In this document: one piece after another, positions 34,766 through 45,462 of the stretch
Position numbering within the stretch: position 1 is the first letter of the stretch
Layout of the letters: every line of letters begins with the position of its first letter
Assembly (NCBI RefSeq): GCF_003574965.1
Contig: NZ_CP032317.1
Span: forward strand, 124,001 to 188,000
DNA: 64,000 nucleotides
Direction of reading: 5' to 3'
Source of the DNA: Hymenobacter oligotrophus
Lineage (GTDB): Bacteria > Bacteroidota > Bacteroidia > Cytophagales > Hymenobacteraceae
Translations under genes and position numbers: made by a program
The notes under the pieces: generated by a model
What the model was told of the DNA's origin: nothing
What the model saw: only the letters and a program-made list of their open reading frames with translations
The model's database searches: none

Positions 34766-35716
34766 TTAGGCCGGTTGCAGTATGCTGATGATGCGGTGCA
34801 TGTCTTCGGCCGAATCGAAGCTGATGCGGATTTCGCCCCGGCCCTGCGCTGTGGGTTTTACTTGTACGCGCGAACCAAAGCGGTCGGACAAGTAACGCTC
34901 GGCACGTTTTACCTCGGCCGGCGGCACGGGTAGGGCATCCTCGGCCGGTTGGGGCTGGTTGGGCTTGGCAGCCACGGGTACCCCTTGGCGTACCAGTTGC
35001 TCGATGCGGCGCACCGACAGCTCTTCGGCCACAATGCGGTTGAACAGGTTGAGCTGGTGCTGCGCATCCTCCACGCTTAGCAGCGCGCGGGCATGGCCCA
35101 TGCTGATGACGTTGTCGCGCAGGCCGATTTGAATATCGGGCGGCAGCTTGAGCAGGCGCAGGTAGTTGGTTACGGTCGAGCGGTTTTTGCCCACCCGGTC
35201 GCCTAGTTCTTCCTGTTTTAGGTTGCACTCGCTCACCAGGCGCTGGTAGCTCAACGCAATTTCGATGGCGTTGAGGTTTTCGCGCTGGATGTTCTCGATC
35301 AGGGCCATTTCCAGCATTTGCTGGTCGTCGGCCTTGCGGATGTACGCCGGAATAGTCTCCAGACCCGCTAGGCGCGAGGCCTGCAAACGACGCTCACCCG
35401 AAATCAGCTGGTAAGCGGCGGGGCCGGTTTGGCGCACCGTGATGGGTTGGATAATGCCCTGTACCCGAATGCTTTCGGCCAGCTCTTGCAGCGCTTCCTG
35501 ATCGAAGTGCGTGCGGGGCTGGTAGGGGTTAGCTTCGATCTGATCGGTTGGGATCAGCCCTACGGAGTTGACGGGGTGGGGCACCAAGCTGCTCACCCGC
35601 TCGCTTTTCTTTTCGTAGCTACCCTCGATGAGGGCATTCAACCCGCGGCCCAGGCCACCCACGCGGCGCTTGGCCAGCGGCGTTTGGGCGGTTTTCTCTT
35701 CGTGCTTCTCTGACAT
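34766..35716 (-). CDS. parB: Chromosome partitioning protein ParB/Spo0J
   Basis: The 316-residue product begins with a basic leader including LAKRRVGGLGRGLNALI, then the CTP-binding/ParB-N domain (about 40-135) with NPYQPRTHFDQEALQELAESIR and LISGERRLQASRLAGL, a helix-turn-helix (LGDRVGKNRSTVTNYLRLL, about 165-185) that reads parS, and a C-terminal dimerisation domain. The usual partner parA is not adjacent; a parA-like gene lies 14 kb away at 49698. Start: ATG at 35716; a GTG two codons upstream is possible. Confidence 0.95.
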   Translation of the reverse strand: MSEKHEEKTAQTPLAKRRVGGLGRGLNALIEGSYEKKSERVSSLVPHPVNSVGLIPTDQIEANPYQPRTHFDQEALQELAESIRVQGIIQPITVRQTGPAAYQLISGERRLQASRLAGLETIPAYIRKADDQQMLEMALIENIQRENLNAIEIALSYQRLVSECNLKQEELGDRVGKNRSTVTNYLRLLKLPPDIQIGLRDNVISMGHARALLSVEDAQHQLNLFNRIVAEELSVRRIEQLVRQGVPVAAKPNQPQPAEDALPVPPAEVKRAERYLSDRFGSRVQVKPTAQGRGEIRISFDSAEDMHRIISILQPA

Positions 35717-35754
35717 ACTCACTCTGAGGCCCTAGGGCCAGACGGCGGCCGAAG

Positions 35755-35940
35755 GGAAATCAAAAATAGCACAAAGCCCACGGAAGAAATCCACAATTTT
35801 TGTGGAACGTTGGTGGATAAAGTATATATGTTGTTGATGATCAATATTATATGCGTGGAACAATTCTTTGTTATGGTTCCAATACATGACTGTTTATGCT
35901 CCTTGGACGTATCGTAACTGATTCAGCTACAAGCTTAAAA
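35755..35940. other. AT-rich dyad-containing region upstream of parB
   Basis: A sharp drop in GC. It contains TCCACAA-TTT-TTGTGGA (35790-35806), a DnaA-box-like GTGGATAA (35813-35820), TGGAAC (35856-35861) facing GTTCCA (35876-35881), and two GTGGAAC words. It could hold the parB promoter, partition sites or an origin-like region; nothing decisive. Confidence 0.45.
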
Positions 35941-35967
35941 GTGGTATTAGGGAAGCTTGAGCCCTTG

Positions 35968-37320
35968 CTATAACCGCTCGCGCACCAGCGTAAGCACGCG
36001 CTCCATTTCGTTGCGTATCTCGGGGCTCCCGGCTAAGTGGTTGTTGTTCATGAAGCTGAAGGCCAGCAACTGCCCCGAGCGCGTGCGCAGAAAGCCGCAC
36101 AGGTTGTGCGCGTTGGTGAGCGTACCGGTTTTTCCCCACAGCCACAGCCCGGTTGGGTCGCGGTACACGCGGCGCAGGGTGCCTTGCCGCCCGCCGGCCG
36201 CCAGCAAATCGAATAGGCGAGCTTCCGGAACAAGCCGGTGCAGTTTCAGCAGCAAAGCCACTTGGTTGCGCGGGGTGGTGAGGTTTTGGCGCGAGAGGCC
36301 CGAGCCATCGACCCAGGCAAGCGAATCGGGTAAATCGAGCAGCCATTGCTTGCGGGCGTGGGCAATTACGCGTGCTACGCTCAGGCTGTCGTGGCCGAGT
36401 TGGCTGGAGCAAAGCAGCAGGGTCTGTTCGGCCAGCAGGTTGTCGCTCACGCGCATGGTGCGCCGCAGCAGCGAGTCGATACCCAGGCTGTAGTAAGTCC
36501 TAGGTGTTTCGGTGGGCCGGAGGCGCCAAGGGGCAGGGCGCACTTTGCGCTTGAGGGTATCGCGCAGCAGCGTAAGCAGTAGCTCGCGGCTTGTCCGGAA
36601 CGGCGACTCATCGGTCCAGGAGGACCTAGGGCTGGGGTACCAGGTGTAGCGGTTGGCCTCCAGCGCACGGGCCACGTGGTCGGGGCTGGTGGCGCCGCCG
36701 GCCGCCGGCTTCACGTACTTGGCAAACCACCGCGGCTGCACCGTTATGGTTGGTTGGCCGGGCTGGCGGTACTTGAAACGCACAACGTTGCCATAGATGG
36801 GGAATGTGCTGCGCTCGGGCTGAAAGTAGTACGGGTAATCATCCCAACTCCAGCCAGGGCCAAACTTGGGTTCGGCAGCGGGCGTCTCGGCGTAGTACAG
36901 CCTGCCCTGCCAGCGCTTGAGCAAATCGTATGCGCGGCGGCTCGGTACGTCGCCGTGCAGCAGGGTAGGGTCGCCGGTGCCCCGGAAAATCAGCGAGTCG
37001 CCGTGCACCACGTACTGCAGGGCGGGCACCGAATCGGGCAGTATACGCAGGGCAGCGTACAGCGTAAGCAGCTTGTGCGTGCTGGCCGGCACAAAGTACT
37101 TATCGGCTTGCCACGCCGTGAGCGGTTGCCCGGTAGCCACGTCGGTTAGCTGAAAGCCAACGTGGTGCTGGCGCAGCACCGGGGAGTTGTGTAGCTCGCG
37201 CAGTAGCCATTCGGCCGGTGCAGCCGAGGCGCTGGGCGCAGCAACGGGCAACGGGGTTTGGGCTTGTACTACGGCGACAAGCAAACCCAATTGAGCAAGT
37301 AACAGAAGCAAACGGCGCAT
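35968..37320 (-). CDS. dacB: D-alanyl-D-alanine carboxypeptidase/endopeptidase (PBP4, DacB family)
   Basis: The 450-residue periplasmic class C-type penicillin-binding protein trims or opens peptidoglycan peptide cross-links. Signal peptide 1-about 20 (ending VVQAQ). The three active-site motifs are present: SxxK as STHK near residue 79, SxN as SDN near residue 292 (MRVSDNLLAEQ) and KTG (WGKTGTLTNAHN) near residue 397. Between the first two lies the large insert typical of PBP4. It precedes parB on the same strand but the AT-rich gap suggests separate transcription. Confidence 0.93.
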   Translation of the reverse strand: MRRLLLLLAQLGLLVAVVQAQTPLPVAAPSASAAPAEWLLRELHNSPVLRQHHVGFQLTDVATGQPLTAWQADKYFVPASTHKLLTLYAALRILPDSVPALQYVVHGDSLIFRGTGDPTLLHGDVPSRRAYDLLKRWQGRLYYAETPAAEPKFGPGWSWDDYPYYFQPERSTFPIYGNVVRFKYRQPGQPTITVQPRWFAKYVKPAAGGATSPDHVARALEANRYTWYPSPRSSWTDESPFRTSRELLLTLLRDTLKRKVRPAPWRLRPTETPRTYYSLGIDSLLRRTMRVSDNLLAEQTLLLCSSQLGHDSLSVARVIAHARKQWLLDLPDSLAWVDGSGLSRQNLTTPRNQVALLLKLHRLVPEARLFDLLAAGGRQGTLRRVYRDPTGLWLWGKTGTLTNAHNLCGFLRTRSGQLLAFSFMNNNHLAGSPEIRNEMERVLTLVRERL

Positions 37321-37504
37321 GGAGCGCCTAAGCTACAACTCAGATGTACTCGGGTCGTGCGCCTGGGTGCAACTTGGCCTGCGGTGCTGCAAATTGCTGC
37401 AGCGCCCCTAGGTTGCTGCCATGGGTGGGTGCATAGTCAGGTGCAGGAACACATGCGGCGCTTGCCTGTTGTAAGGTCCACTCCAGCACCAACAACTCCT
37501 CCCC

Positions 37505-38527
37505 ATGGAAATCGGCATTGATAGTTTTGCGGCCGCCCTGCCCGACCCCAGCACCGGCATTACGCCCAGCGGCGCCGAGGCAATGGAGCAATTGCTCACG
37601 CGCATTGAGTACGCCGAGCAAGTTGGGCTCGATGTATTTGGCATCGGCGAGCATCACCGCTCGGAGTACCTCGATTCGGCAACGGCGGTAATACTGGCCG
37701 CCGCCGCTGCCCGCACCAAGCGCATTCGGCTTACCAGTGCCGTAACAGTGCTCAGCGCCGCCGATCCGGTGCGGGTGTTTCAGCAGTTTGCCACCCTCGA
37801 CCTCATTTCGCAGGGTCGCGCCGAAATGGTCGTCGGGCGGGCTTCCTCCATCGAGGCATTTCCGCTGTTCGGCTACGACCTCGATGACTACGACGAGTTG
37901 TTTGTGGATAAGCTCGACTTGCTGCTCAACATCCGCAGCAACGAGCGCGTGCAGTGGTCGGGCAAGTTCCGGCCGGCGCTTACCGGGCAAGGCGTGTACC
38001 CGCGCCCCGTGCAGCAGCCCCTGCCCGTTTGGATTGGGGTAGGGGGTACGCCGCAGTCGTTTGCCCGGGCCGGGGCCCTAGGTTTGCCGCTGATGGTGGC
38101 CATCATCGGCGGCGAAACGCACCGCTTCCGGCCCCTCATCGACTTGTACCGCGAGGCGGGCAACCGAGCCGGGCACGCTCCCGAAAGCCTCAAGGTAGGC
38201 CTGCACTCCCTAGGTTACGTGGCCGAAACCACCCAGCAGGCACACAATGAGTTCTTCCCCGGCTACGCTCGTACCTTTTCGGCCCGAGCACGCGAGCGGG
38301 GCGGCATGCCCATTACGCGTCCGCAGTTCGACGCGCAGGTTGGGCCGCGCGGTGCCCTGCTGGTGGGCAGCCCCGAAGAAGTTGCCGAGAAAATCCTGCG
38401 GCACAGCGAAGCCCTAGGTGGTATTTCGCGGGTAACGTTTCAGCAGGACGTGGCCGCGCTGCCGCACGAGAAAATTGCGCGCTCCATCGAGCTGTTGGGT
38501 ACCCGCGTGGCTCCGCTGATTCGATAA
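37505..38527 (+). CDS. LLM class flavin-dependent oxidoreductase (luciferase-like)
   Basis: The 340-residue protein is a bacterial luciferase-like TIM-barrel oxidoreductase: EYAEQVGLDVFGIGEHHRSEY (about 34-54), RIRLTSAVTVLSAADPVRVF, LDLISQGRAEMVVGRASSIE and LPVWIGVGGTPQSFARAGALGLPLM in short pieces. These use FMNH2 or F420-type cofactors; Bacteroidota members are presumably FMN-dependent, substrate unknown. It converges on the methyltransferase gene, 21 bp away. Confidence 0.88.
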   Translation: MEIGIDSFAAALPDPSTGITPSGAEAMEQLLTRIEYAEQVGLDVFGIGEHHRSEYLDSATAVILAAAAARTKRIRLTSAVTVLSAADPVRVFQQFATLDLISQGRAEMVVGRASSIEAFPLFGYDLDDYDELFVDKLDLLLNIRSNERVQWSGKFRPALTGQGVYPRPVQQPLPVWIGVGGTPQSFARAGALGLPLMVAIIGGETHRFRPLIDLYREAGNRAGHAPESLKVGLHSLGYVAETTQQAHNEFFPGYARTFSARARERGGMPITRPQFDAQVGPRGALLVGSPEEVAEKILRHSEALGGISRVTFQQDVAALPHEKIARSIELLGTRVAPLIR

Positions 38528-38548
38528 GCAGAACCGGAAAAGCAAAGA

Positions 38549-39331
38549 CTAAGCCGGCAGACCAAGCAAGTACAAGCGCTTTGCTTTGCCCGTGAGCACG
38601 CCTTTCTCCCAGGTGTAATCCGCCGATTGCAGCCCATCGAGCAGGCCATCTAAGTCTTGCAATGTGTAGGTGCGGGCATTCGAAACGGCGCCGTCCCAGG
38701 CAAAGCAAAGCGGAATGATGGGGATGAGGTAAGTAAACAGCAGCTGCCGCCAGGTAAGGGGCCGGGCAAACGGCGTGATGAAGAAGGCCATGATGAAAAC
38801 CACGGGGATGGAAATCCACCACAGCAAGGCCGGCGAGCTGTTGTCGCTGATTTCGTAGATGCAAATGGGCTGCCGGCTGCGCTGCGCATCCTGCAGTATG
38901 CCGCGGGCTATGGCAGGAGGCATGTGGTGAAAGCTGCATACCATCGTCCGAATGCCCGTTAACTCTGGCCCAACTTGGGTGGCATCGACGGGGGCGGTGC
39001 GATAAGAGATGCTGTTATCGGCCGTTTGGTTGATGGCCGCGGCAAAACCTAGGTCGGGGTATAAGTCGGTTAGCAGCAGCGACGAGTTGGCCGACTGATT
39101 GCGCTTTTGCAGCTCCGTGAATACTTCGGGCATTGGGCCGCCGCTGCCCGAGCACAGATCGATGATGTTGTGCAGGCCCGTTCGTTCCATGATTTTGGTG
39201 AGGAGGAGCACCAAATCCTCGCGCGAGCCCAAAAACCGGTGCATAACGTTTAGCAGCCGCGTCATGCAGGTTCTGATCCACTCCGGAAACCACGGCAGGT
39301 CCTCAAACTCGAACAGGTGTATTCTTTTCAT
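38549..39331 (-). CDS. SAM-dependent methyltransferase-like protein with two C-terminal membrane helices
   Basis: About 260 residues. The N-terminal two thirds look like a class I methyltransferase: IIDLCSGSGGPMPEVF (motif I, about 56-71), LLLTDLYPD and MVCSFHHMPPAIARGIL. From about residue 160 the protein has two hydrophobic segments (LLWWISIPVVFIMAFFITPF and QLLFTYLIPIIPLCFAW), then a short soluble tail with ARTYTLQDLDGLLDGL, typical of the last strands of these enzymes. A membrane-embedded loop inside a methyltransferase is unusual and points to a lipid or membrane-bound substrate (inference). An in-frame ATG three codons upstream is possible. Confidence 0.75.
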   Translation of the reverse strand: MKRIHLFEFEDLPWFPEWIRTCMTRLLNVMHRFLGSREDLVLLLTKIMERTGLHNIIDLCSGSGGPMPEVFTELQKRNQSANSSLLLTDLYPDLGFAAAINQTADNSISYRTAPVDATQVGPELTGIRTMVCSFHHMPPAIARGILQDAQRSRQPICIYEISDNSSPALLWWISIPVVFIMAFFITPFARPLTWRQLLFTYLIPIIPLCFAWDGAVSNARTYTLQDLDGLLDGLQSADYTWEKGVLTGKAKRLYLLGLPA

Positions 39332-39479
39332 GGCAGGCATGTTAAAGAAAGCAGCGGATCCGCATTGTTTTTTTTCGGGTAGACCGATGATGGCGGGTAC
39401 CGCATCGAGCGCTTAGGTCGAGGCTGGAGCTACGATGTTGTGGCCGGCATTTTCCGTCGCGGTACGGTTAAATATATGC

Positions 39480-40019
39480 TTATCTGAATTTTTTCCAGAG
39501 TTTGGGTAGCATCCTCGGCAAGTCTTCTTCAACCCAATCCTCGCCTTGGGTTTCAGCGGCCATAAAATCGTAGTCCAGGCCTTGGCTTAGGGCTACGCTG
39601 CGCGGGAACGTGTCGTCTTCCTCTTTGCCGGTTTGGCGTTGGTAAGCGGCGGTGGCTACGTACAGCAAGCTCTCAAAATCGCATTCGTAGGGGCCAGGCA
39701 CCACTGCTGTTAGGGTATCGGGGTTTTGCAAAGCTGCCGCGAATACGGCTTGTCCTTGGCCGATTAGCCAGCAGCGGAAATACAGCCACGAATCATCCGT
39801 AACGTAGCCATCGATGATCTTTTGCGCAGCCATCAGGCCGTAATCGTCGGCGGCAATGATGTGCTGGCGCAGTGCCAGTTCAAAGGCAACAATTTCTTCC
39901 AGCGGCTTGGCCGCCAAGGCATTCATCAAGAAATGCTCTTTGCCCTCGTTGTCGGCGGGCGCAGCGGCAACGGCTTGGTCGATAAGTTGCCAGAAGGCGG
40001 CAGCGGGCATTGCGTTCAT
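39480..40019 (-). CDS. DUF4240 domain protein
   Basis: The 179-residue soluble protein has the DUF4240 pattern: FWQLIDQA near the start, LALRQHIIAADDYGLMAAQKII, then DDSWLYFRCWLIGQGQAVF and DFESLLYVATAAYQRQTG. Function unknown; similar proteins sit among DUF/WGR-type proteins in many genomes. The C-terminus is acidic, then ends LPKLWKKFR. Divergent from pyrG, 164 bp apart. Confidence 0.8.
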   Translation of the reverse strand: MNAMPAAAFWQLIDQAVAAAPADNEGKEHFLMNALAAKPLEEIVAFELALRQHIIAADDYGLMAAQKIIDGYVTDDSWLYFRCWLIGQGQAVFAAALQNPDTLTAVVPGPYECDFESLLYVATAAYQRQTGKEEDDTFPRSVALSQGLDYDFMAAETQGEDWVEEDLPRMLPKLWKKFR

Positions 40020-40144
40020 TTGGTTCGTTTTCGGGTTTAGTCGAGTACAAGAGGCAAGTTAGCCTAGGCGGCCGGCGTACGAAGCAGCAAGGCCCGAAAT
40101 CAAGAGCCAGGCAAGGAAAAACAAAGTAGCGCGCAAGGAAGTAG

Positions 40145-41842
<1,698 letters not shown>

Positions 41843-41894
41843 AGCTTGCATGTAGCGCGGATAGAAAAAAGAAGCATTTTTATGCCATTTGGGT

Positions 41895-41986
41895 CGTCAT
41901 GCTGAGCCCCGTCGAAGCATCTCTATGCTTCGCCAGATACTACTCAACGAAGCGGTAGACATGCTTCGACGGGGCTCAGCATGACG
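41895..41986. repeat. 26-bp perfect inverted repeat behind pyrG
   Basis: The arm at 41895-41920 (CGTCATGCTGAGCCCCGTCG...) is exactly complementary to 41961-41986, with a 40-base centre that holds a second weak dyad (CTTCGCC / AACGAAGCGG). GTCATGCTGAGC-GTCGAAGCAT words are dispersed repeats of Hymenobacter-like genomes. The rest of the pyrG-yidC gap (41843-42182) has a CCTAGGTGCG copy and the yidC promoter. Confidence 0.85.
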
Positions 41987-42079
41987 TTCTTTTTTCGGTG
42001 TTGCACCGGCCAATTTGGCATGTTGCCCTAGGTGCGCCCGGTTGTTGCACCCCCGGAACCCAACCGACTTTGCACCGGG

Positions 42080-42113
42080 TTGTTAGCAGTTAGCTGATTG
42101 CCACGTACTTTTG
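42080..42113 (+). promoter_or_regulatory. Promoter of yidC
   Basis: TTG at 42080-42082, 23-base spacer, TACTTTTG at 42106-42113 followed by CGG; about 70 bases upstream of the ATG at 42183. Confidence 0.6.
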
Positions 42114-42182
42114 CGGTTCGCTTGGGCAGTGGCGAGCCGGAGGCCGGCTGTAACTGCCTTTTACCCAATACCTAATCCATTC

Positions 42183-44018
42183 ATGGATAGAAATCAGGCC
42201 ACCGGCCTCATGCTCATGTCGGCCATGCTGCTGGTTTACCTGTTCTTCTTCTCGCCGAAGAAGGAGGAACAAGCCCAGCAGCCCGCCAAGCCAGCAGCTG
42301 CCGCCGCCGCAGCCCGCCCCGATACCGCCACCGCCGTTGCCCGGCCCGACTCGGCCACGCTGGTGCGCAACCTAGGTGCGTTTGCCGCTGCCGCCCAAGG
42401 CGCCGAGCAAAGCGTGGAGTTGCGCAACAACAAGGTTACCGTTTCGCTGAGTACCCGCGGCGGCCGCCCGCAAGTGGTGCTGCTCAACGACGAAAAGACG
42501 TACTTCGGTACCCCGCTGTACCTGCTCGATAAGCAGAGCGGCGGCATTGATGTGCAGGTACCCGCCGCCGACGGCCGCAAGGTGAAGCTCTCGAGCCTCA
42601 ACTTCCGCCCCTCGGCTGTGCAGCCCGTAACCGAAGGCAACAAGCAAGGCCAGCGCGTGCAGATGGTAGCCGAACTGGCTCCGGGCCAGCAGATTCTGCA
42701 AACCTACACGCTCTACAACGACTCGTACCAGCTGGCCTACAACCTGAAGTTTCAGGGCCTGAATGGTTTGGTTACGGCCGAGCCGCTGACGCTGACCTGG
42801 CTCGACAAAGTGCGCCAGACGGAGAAAAGCGCCAAGCAGAACCGCAGCCACACCACCATCAACTACTACCTGGCCGAAGACGACCTAGGCTCGATTGCCG
42901 AGGCCAGCGAAGACCCCGAGGAGCAGGTGGCGCCCGGCCCCGTCAAATGGATCGGCCACAAGCACGACTTCTTCACGGCCGGCCTGATTGCCGACAAGGA
43001 GTTTGCCAGCGGCAAGTTCAACTCGAACGTTAACACCGCCGACAGCACTTTCCTGAAGACGCTGCAAAGCACCGTGCAAATTCCGGCCGCCGATGTGCAG
43101 TCGGCCAGCGGGGCCAGCTTCCAGTACTACTTCGGCCCGAACTCTTTCCCCATCCTCAAGAAAGTGGCGCCCAACTTCGAGCGCAACGTGTACCTGGGCT
43201 GGGGCGTGTTTCGCTACGTCAACCGTTTCCTGGTTATTCCGGTCTTCAACTTTCTTGAGCAGTACATCAGCTCGTATGGATTGATCATCGTGCTGCTGGT
43301 GGTTATCATCAAGCTGGCCCTGTGGCCGCTGGTGTACAAGTCGTACCTCTCGCAGGCCAAAATGCGCGTGCTGAAGCCCGAGATTGACCAGATCAAGGAA
43401 AAGTTCGGCGACGATCAGATGGCCGTGCAGCAGGAAACCATGAAGCTGTACCAGAGCACCGGCGCCAGCCCCCTGAGTGGCTGCTTGCCTATGCTGGCTA
43501 CGCTGCCCATCCTGTTCGCGCTGTTCCAGTTCTTCCCCAACGCCATTGAGCTGCGCGGCGAGTCGTTTTTGTGGGCGCAGGACCTGAGCACTTACGACGA
43601 CCCGATTAAGCTGCCGTTTATGGTGCCTTTCTTGGGCAACCACATCAGTTTGTTCACGCTGCTGATGACCATCTCGACGCTGCTGATGACCTGGCAGAGC
43701 AACCAGATGAACCCGGCTGCCATGCAGGGCCCGATGAAGTTCTACAGCTACCTCATGCCGCTAATCTTCTTCTTCGTACTGAACGACTTTCCGGCGGGCC
43801 TCACGTGGTACTACTTCGTGTCGAACATCGTGACGTTTGCGCAGCAAGCCATTACCCGCACCTTCGTCGACGAAGACAAGCTGCACGCCCAACTGCAAGC
43901 CAACAAGGAGAAAAACAAAGACAAGAAACCCGGCGGCTTCCAGGCTCGCCTCGCCGATGCAATGAAGGCGGCGCAGGAGCGCGAAACCGAAACGCGCAAG
44001 CAGTCGAAGAAGAAATAA
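42183..44018 (+). CDS. yidC: Membrane protein insertase YidC
   Basis: The 611-residue insertase places proteins in the inner membrane. N-terminal helix (MDRNQATGLMLMSAMLLVYLFFF in pieces, about 6-22), an Ala/Pro-rich linker, a large periplasmic P1 domain (about 70-355) and the conserved C-terminal helices starting YGLIIVLLVVIIKLALWPL, with KMRVLKPEIDQIKEKF and GCLPMLATLPILFALF, and a Lys-rich tail. The ATG at 42183 is chosen over a leader frame from 42111 that lies in the promoter. Confidence 0.95.
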   Translation: MDRNQATGLMLMSAMLLVYLFFFSPKKEEQAQQPAKPAAAAAAARPDTATAVARPDSATLVRNLGAFAAAAQGAEQSVELRNNKVTVSLSTRGGRPQVVLLNDEKTYFGTPLYLLDKQSGGIDVQVPAADGRKVKLSSLNFRPSAVQPVTEGNKQGQRVQMVAELAPGQQILQTYTLYNDSYQLAYNLKFQGLNGLVTAEPLTLTWLDKVRQTEKSAKQNRSHTTINYYLAEDDLGSIAEASEDPEEQVAPGPVKWIGHKHDFFTAGLIADKEFASGKFNSNVNTADSTFLKTLQSTVQIPAADVQSASGASFQYYFGPNSFPILKKVAPNFERNVYLGWGVFRYVNRFLVIPVFNFLEQYISSYGLIIVLLVVIIKLALWPLVYKSYLSQAKMRVLKPEIDQIKEKFGDDQMAVQQETMKLYQSTGASPLSGCLPMLATLPILFALFQFFPNAIELRGESFLWAQDLSTYDDPIKLPFMVPFLGNHISLFTLLMTISTLLMTWQSNQMNPAAMQGPMKFYSYLMPLIFFFVLNDFPAGLTWYYFVSNIVTFAQQAITRTFVDEDKLHAQLQANKEKNKDKKPGGFQARLADAMKAAQERETETRKQSKKK

Positions 44019-44043
44019 TTATTCGATTGACTGACAATGAATT

Positions 44044-44076
44044 AAAAGCCTCTCGGTTTATTGCCGGGAGGCTTTT
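44044..44076 (+). terminator. Terminator after yidC
   Basis: Stem AAAAGCCTCTCGG with CCGGGAGGCTTTT (one G-T pair), followed by TTTT. Confidence 0.8.
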
Positions 44077-44155
44077 TTGTGCTCAAATATTCGGTATTTG
44101 CAGTATTGGTCCGCTTTTGGCAATGGCCTGCGCACCACTTCTCTCAACAACTGTT

Positions 44156-45403
44156 ATGCGTGCAACTTTACTTACGTTGGGCCTAGGTTTGCTGATTGGC
44201 GCGCTGCCCGCCTGCACCGTAAACTACTACGTGGCCACCCCAGCTGCCGCTCCGGCACCAGCCCCTGGCCCACAGCCCGGCTACGACTACGATTACCCTG
44301 TGCCCGGCCCGGTAGCCACGGGCCCGACTGGCCCCGGTAGAGGCCCTGCCTACCCACCGCCCACGGCACCACCTAGGGTGCCGCCCGTGCGCAGCACGCC
44401 TCCGCCGGTGCGCACCACGCCGCCACCCGTCCGGAATACGCCGCCCGTCAGAACTCCACCGCCCCCGGTGCGCAACAACCCGGCCCCAACCACTCCGCCG
44501 CCTGCGCAGGCGCCGAGTGGCCCCGCTACGCCGCCGCCTACCCAAACGCCGCCGGTGCGTCCGCCTCGTCCGCCGCGGCCCAGGGTAGACGAAACCAGCC
44601 CCAACCCCGCGCCACCCACCCAACCTCCGGGCAGCGGTACGCAGCCCCTGCCTACCGGCCCGCACAAGCCAGCTAACCCCAACACGCCACCCACAGGCAG
44701 TACTGTGCCTGCGCCGGCACCGCAACCGCCCGCGCTGCCCACGGCTCCGCCAAAACGGGCCGAGGTACCACCAGTTATTGCAACCGAAAGCCCGGCACCT
44801 CCGGTCAAACCCGATGTGGACCCTGGCCAGCCCCCGCGCCCCGCGCCCCACACCTCCGATACCGGCGTAACCCCGGGCCCAGGGCGCACAACCGAGGCAG
44901 AGCCCGTGCCGACGGCATTACCCATCGAGAGCAGCCCGCAGGTGCCCACGGGCCCCACCACGCGCCTGCCCGTTGAGTCGGAACCTTCGGCCGAAAACGC
45001 TCCGGTACCGCAAAGCAACACGCCGGTGTTGGTGTTCCGCAAAACGCCATGCCTGGGTAGGTGCCCGCACTACGAGGCCAGCATTTTTGCCGATGGCCGG
45101 GTGCGGTACATCGGCTACCAAAACGTGGCTAAAAGCGGTACGCACGAGCTGCACCTGCCCGCCGAGGTGGTGAAAACAATGCTGAGCCGCGCGGCCGGGG
45201 TAGGGTTCGGCGATTTGCAGACGCAATACCTAAGCGGAGCCAGCGACATGCCCTCTACTTTCCTTACCCTCAATGCGCCGGGCAAGCCCAGCAAAACGGT
45301 GCAGGTAGAGGAAGGCGGCCCCGCTGAGTTGGTTGCCCTGCTTAATTACATAAGCGCCGAGCTGGCCCGCGTGGGCGCCGGCGACGTAGTGCTCGACCGC
45401 TAA
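44156..45403 (+). CDS. Proline-rich lipoprotein with C-terminal DUF6438 domain
   Basis: The 415-residue product has a lipoprotein signal peptide with lipobox LPAC (Cys20). Residues about 25-285 are a low-complexity Pro/Thr/Ala/Val region with short PPPVRTTPPPVRN-like repeats, probably an extended spacer. The C-terminal part (about 288-405) is a DUF6438 domain: PVLVFRKTPCLGRCPHYEAS, with two conserved cysteines, followed by IFADGRVRYIGYQNVAKSG. Likely an outer-membrane or periplasmic lipoprotein; function unknown. The ATG at 44156 gives the signal peptide directly; the longer open frame upstream overlaps yidC and is rejected. Confidence 0.85.
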   Translation: MRATLLTLGLGLLIGALPACTVNYYVATPAAAPAPAPGPQPGYDYDYPVPGPVATGPTGPGRGPAYPPPTAPPRVPPVRSTPPPVRTTPPPVRNTPPVRTPPPPVRNNPAPTTPPPAQAPSGPATPPPTQTPPVRPPRPPRPRVDETSPNPAPPTQPPGSGTQPLPTGPHKPANPNTPPTGSTVPAPAPQPPALPTAPPKRAEVPPVIATESPAPPVKPDVDPGQPPRPAPHTSDTGVTPGPGRTTEAEPVPTALPIESSPQVPTGPTTRLPVESEPSAENAPVPQSNTPVLVFRKTPCLGRCPHYEASIFADGRVRYIGYQNVAKSGTHELHLPAEVVKTMLSRAAGVGFGDLQTQYLSGASDMPSTFLTLNAPGKPSKTVQVEEGGPAELVALLNYISAELARVGAGDVVLDR

Positions 45404-45414
45404 GTACATCGCGC

Positions 45415-45462
45415 AAACCGCAGGCCCCGCACAACGCTATGGTTGTGCGGGGCCTGCGGTTT
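45415..45462 (+). terminator. Strong terminator after the DUF6438 gene
   Basis: Perfect 21-bp stem beginning AAACCGCAGGCCCCGCACAAC, short loop, then TTTTT. Confidence 0.9.

Noticed and set aside
43805-44155. Extended N-terminus for the DUF6438 lipoprotein
   Set aside because: The extension overlaps yidC in another frame and crosses the yidC terminator; the signal peptide begins at the ATG at 44156.
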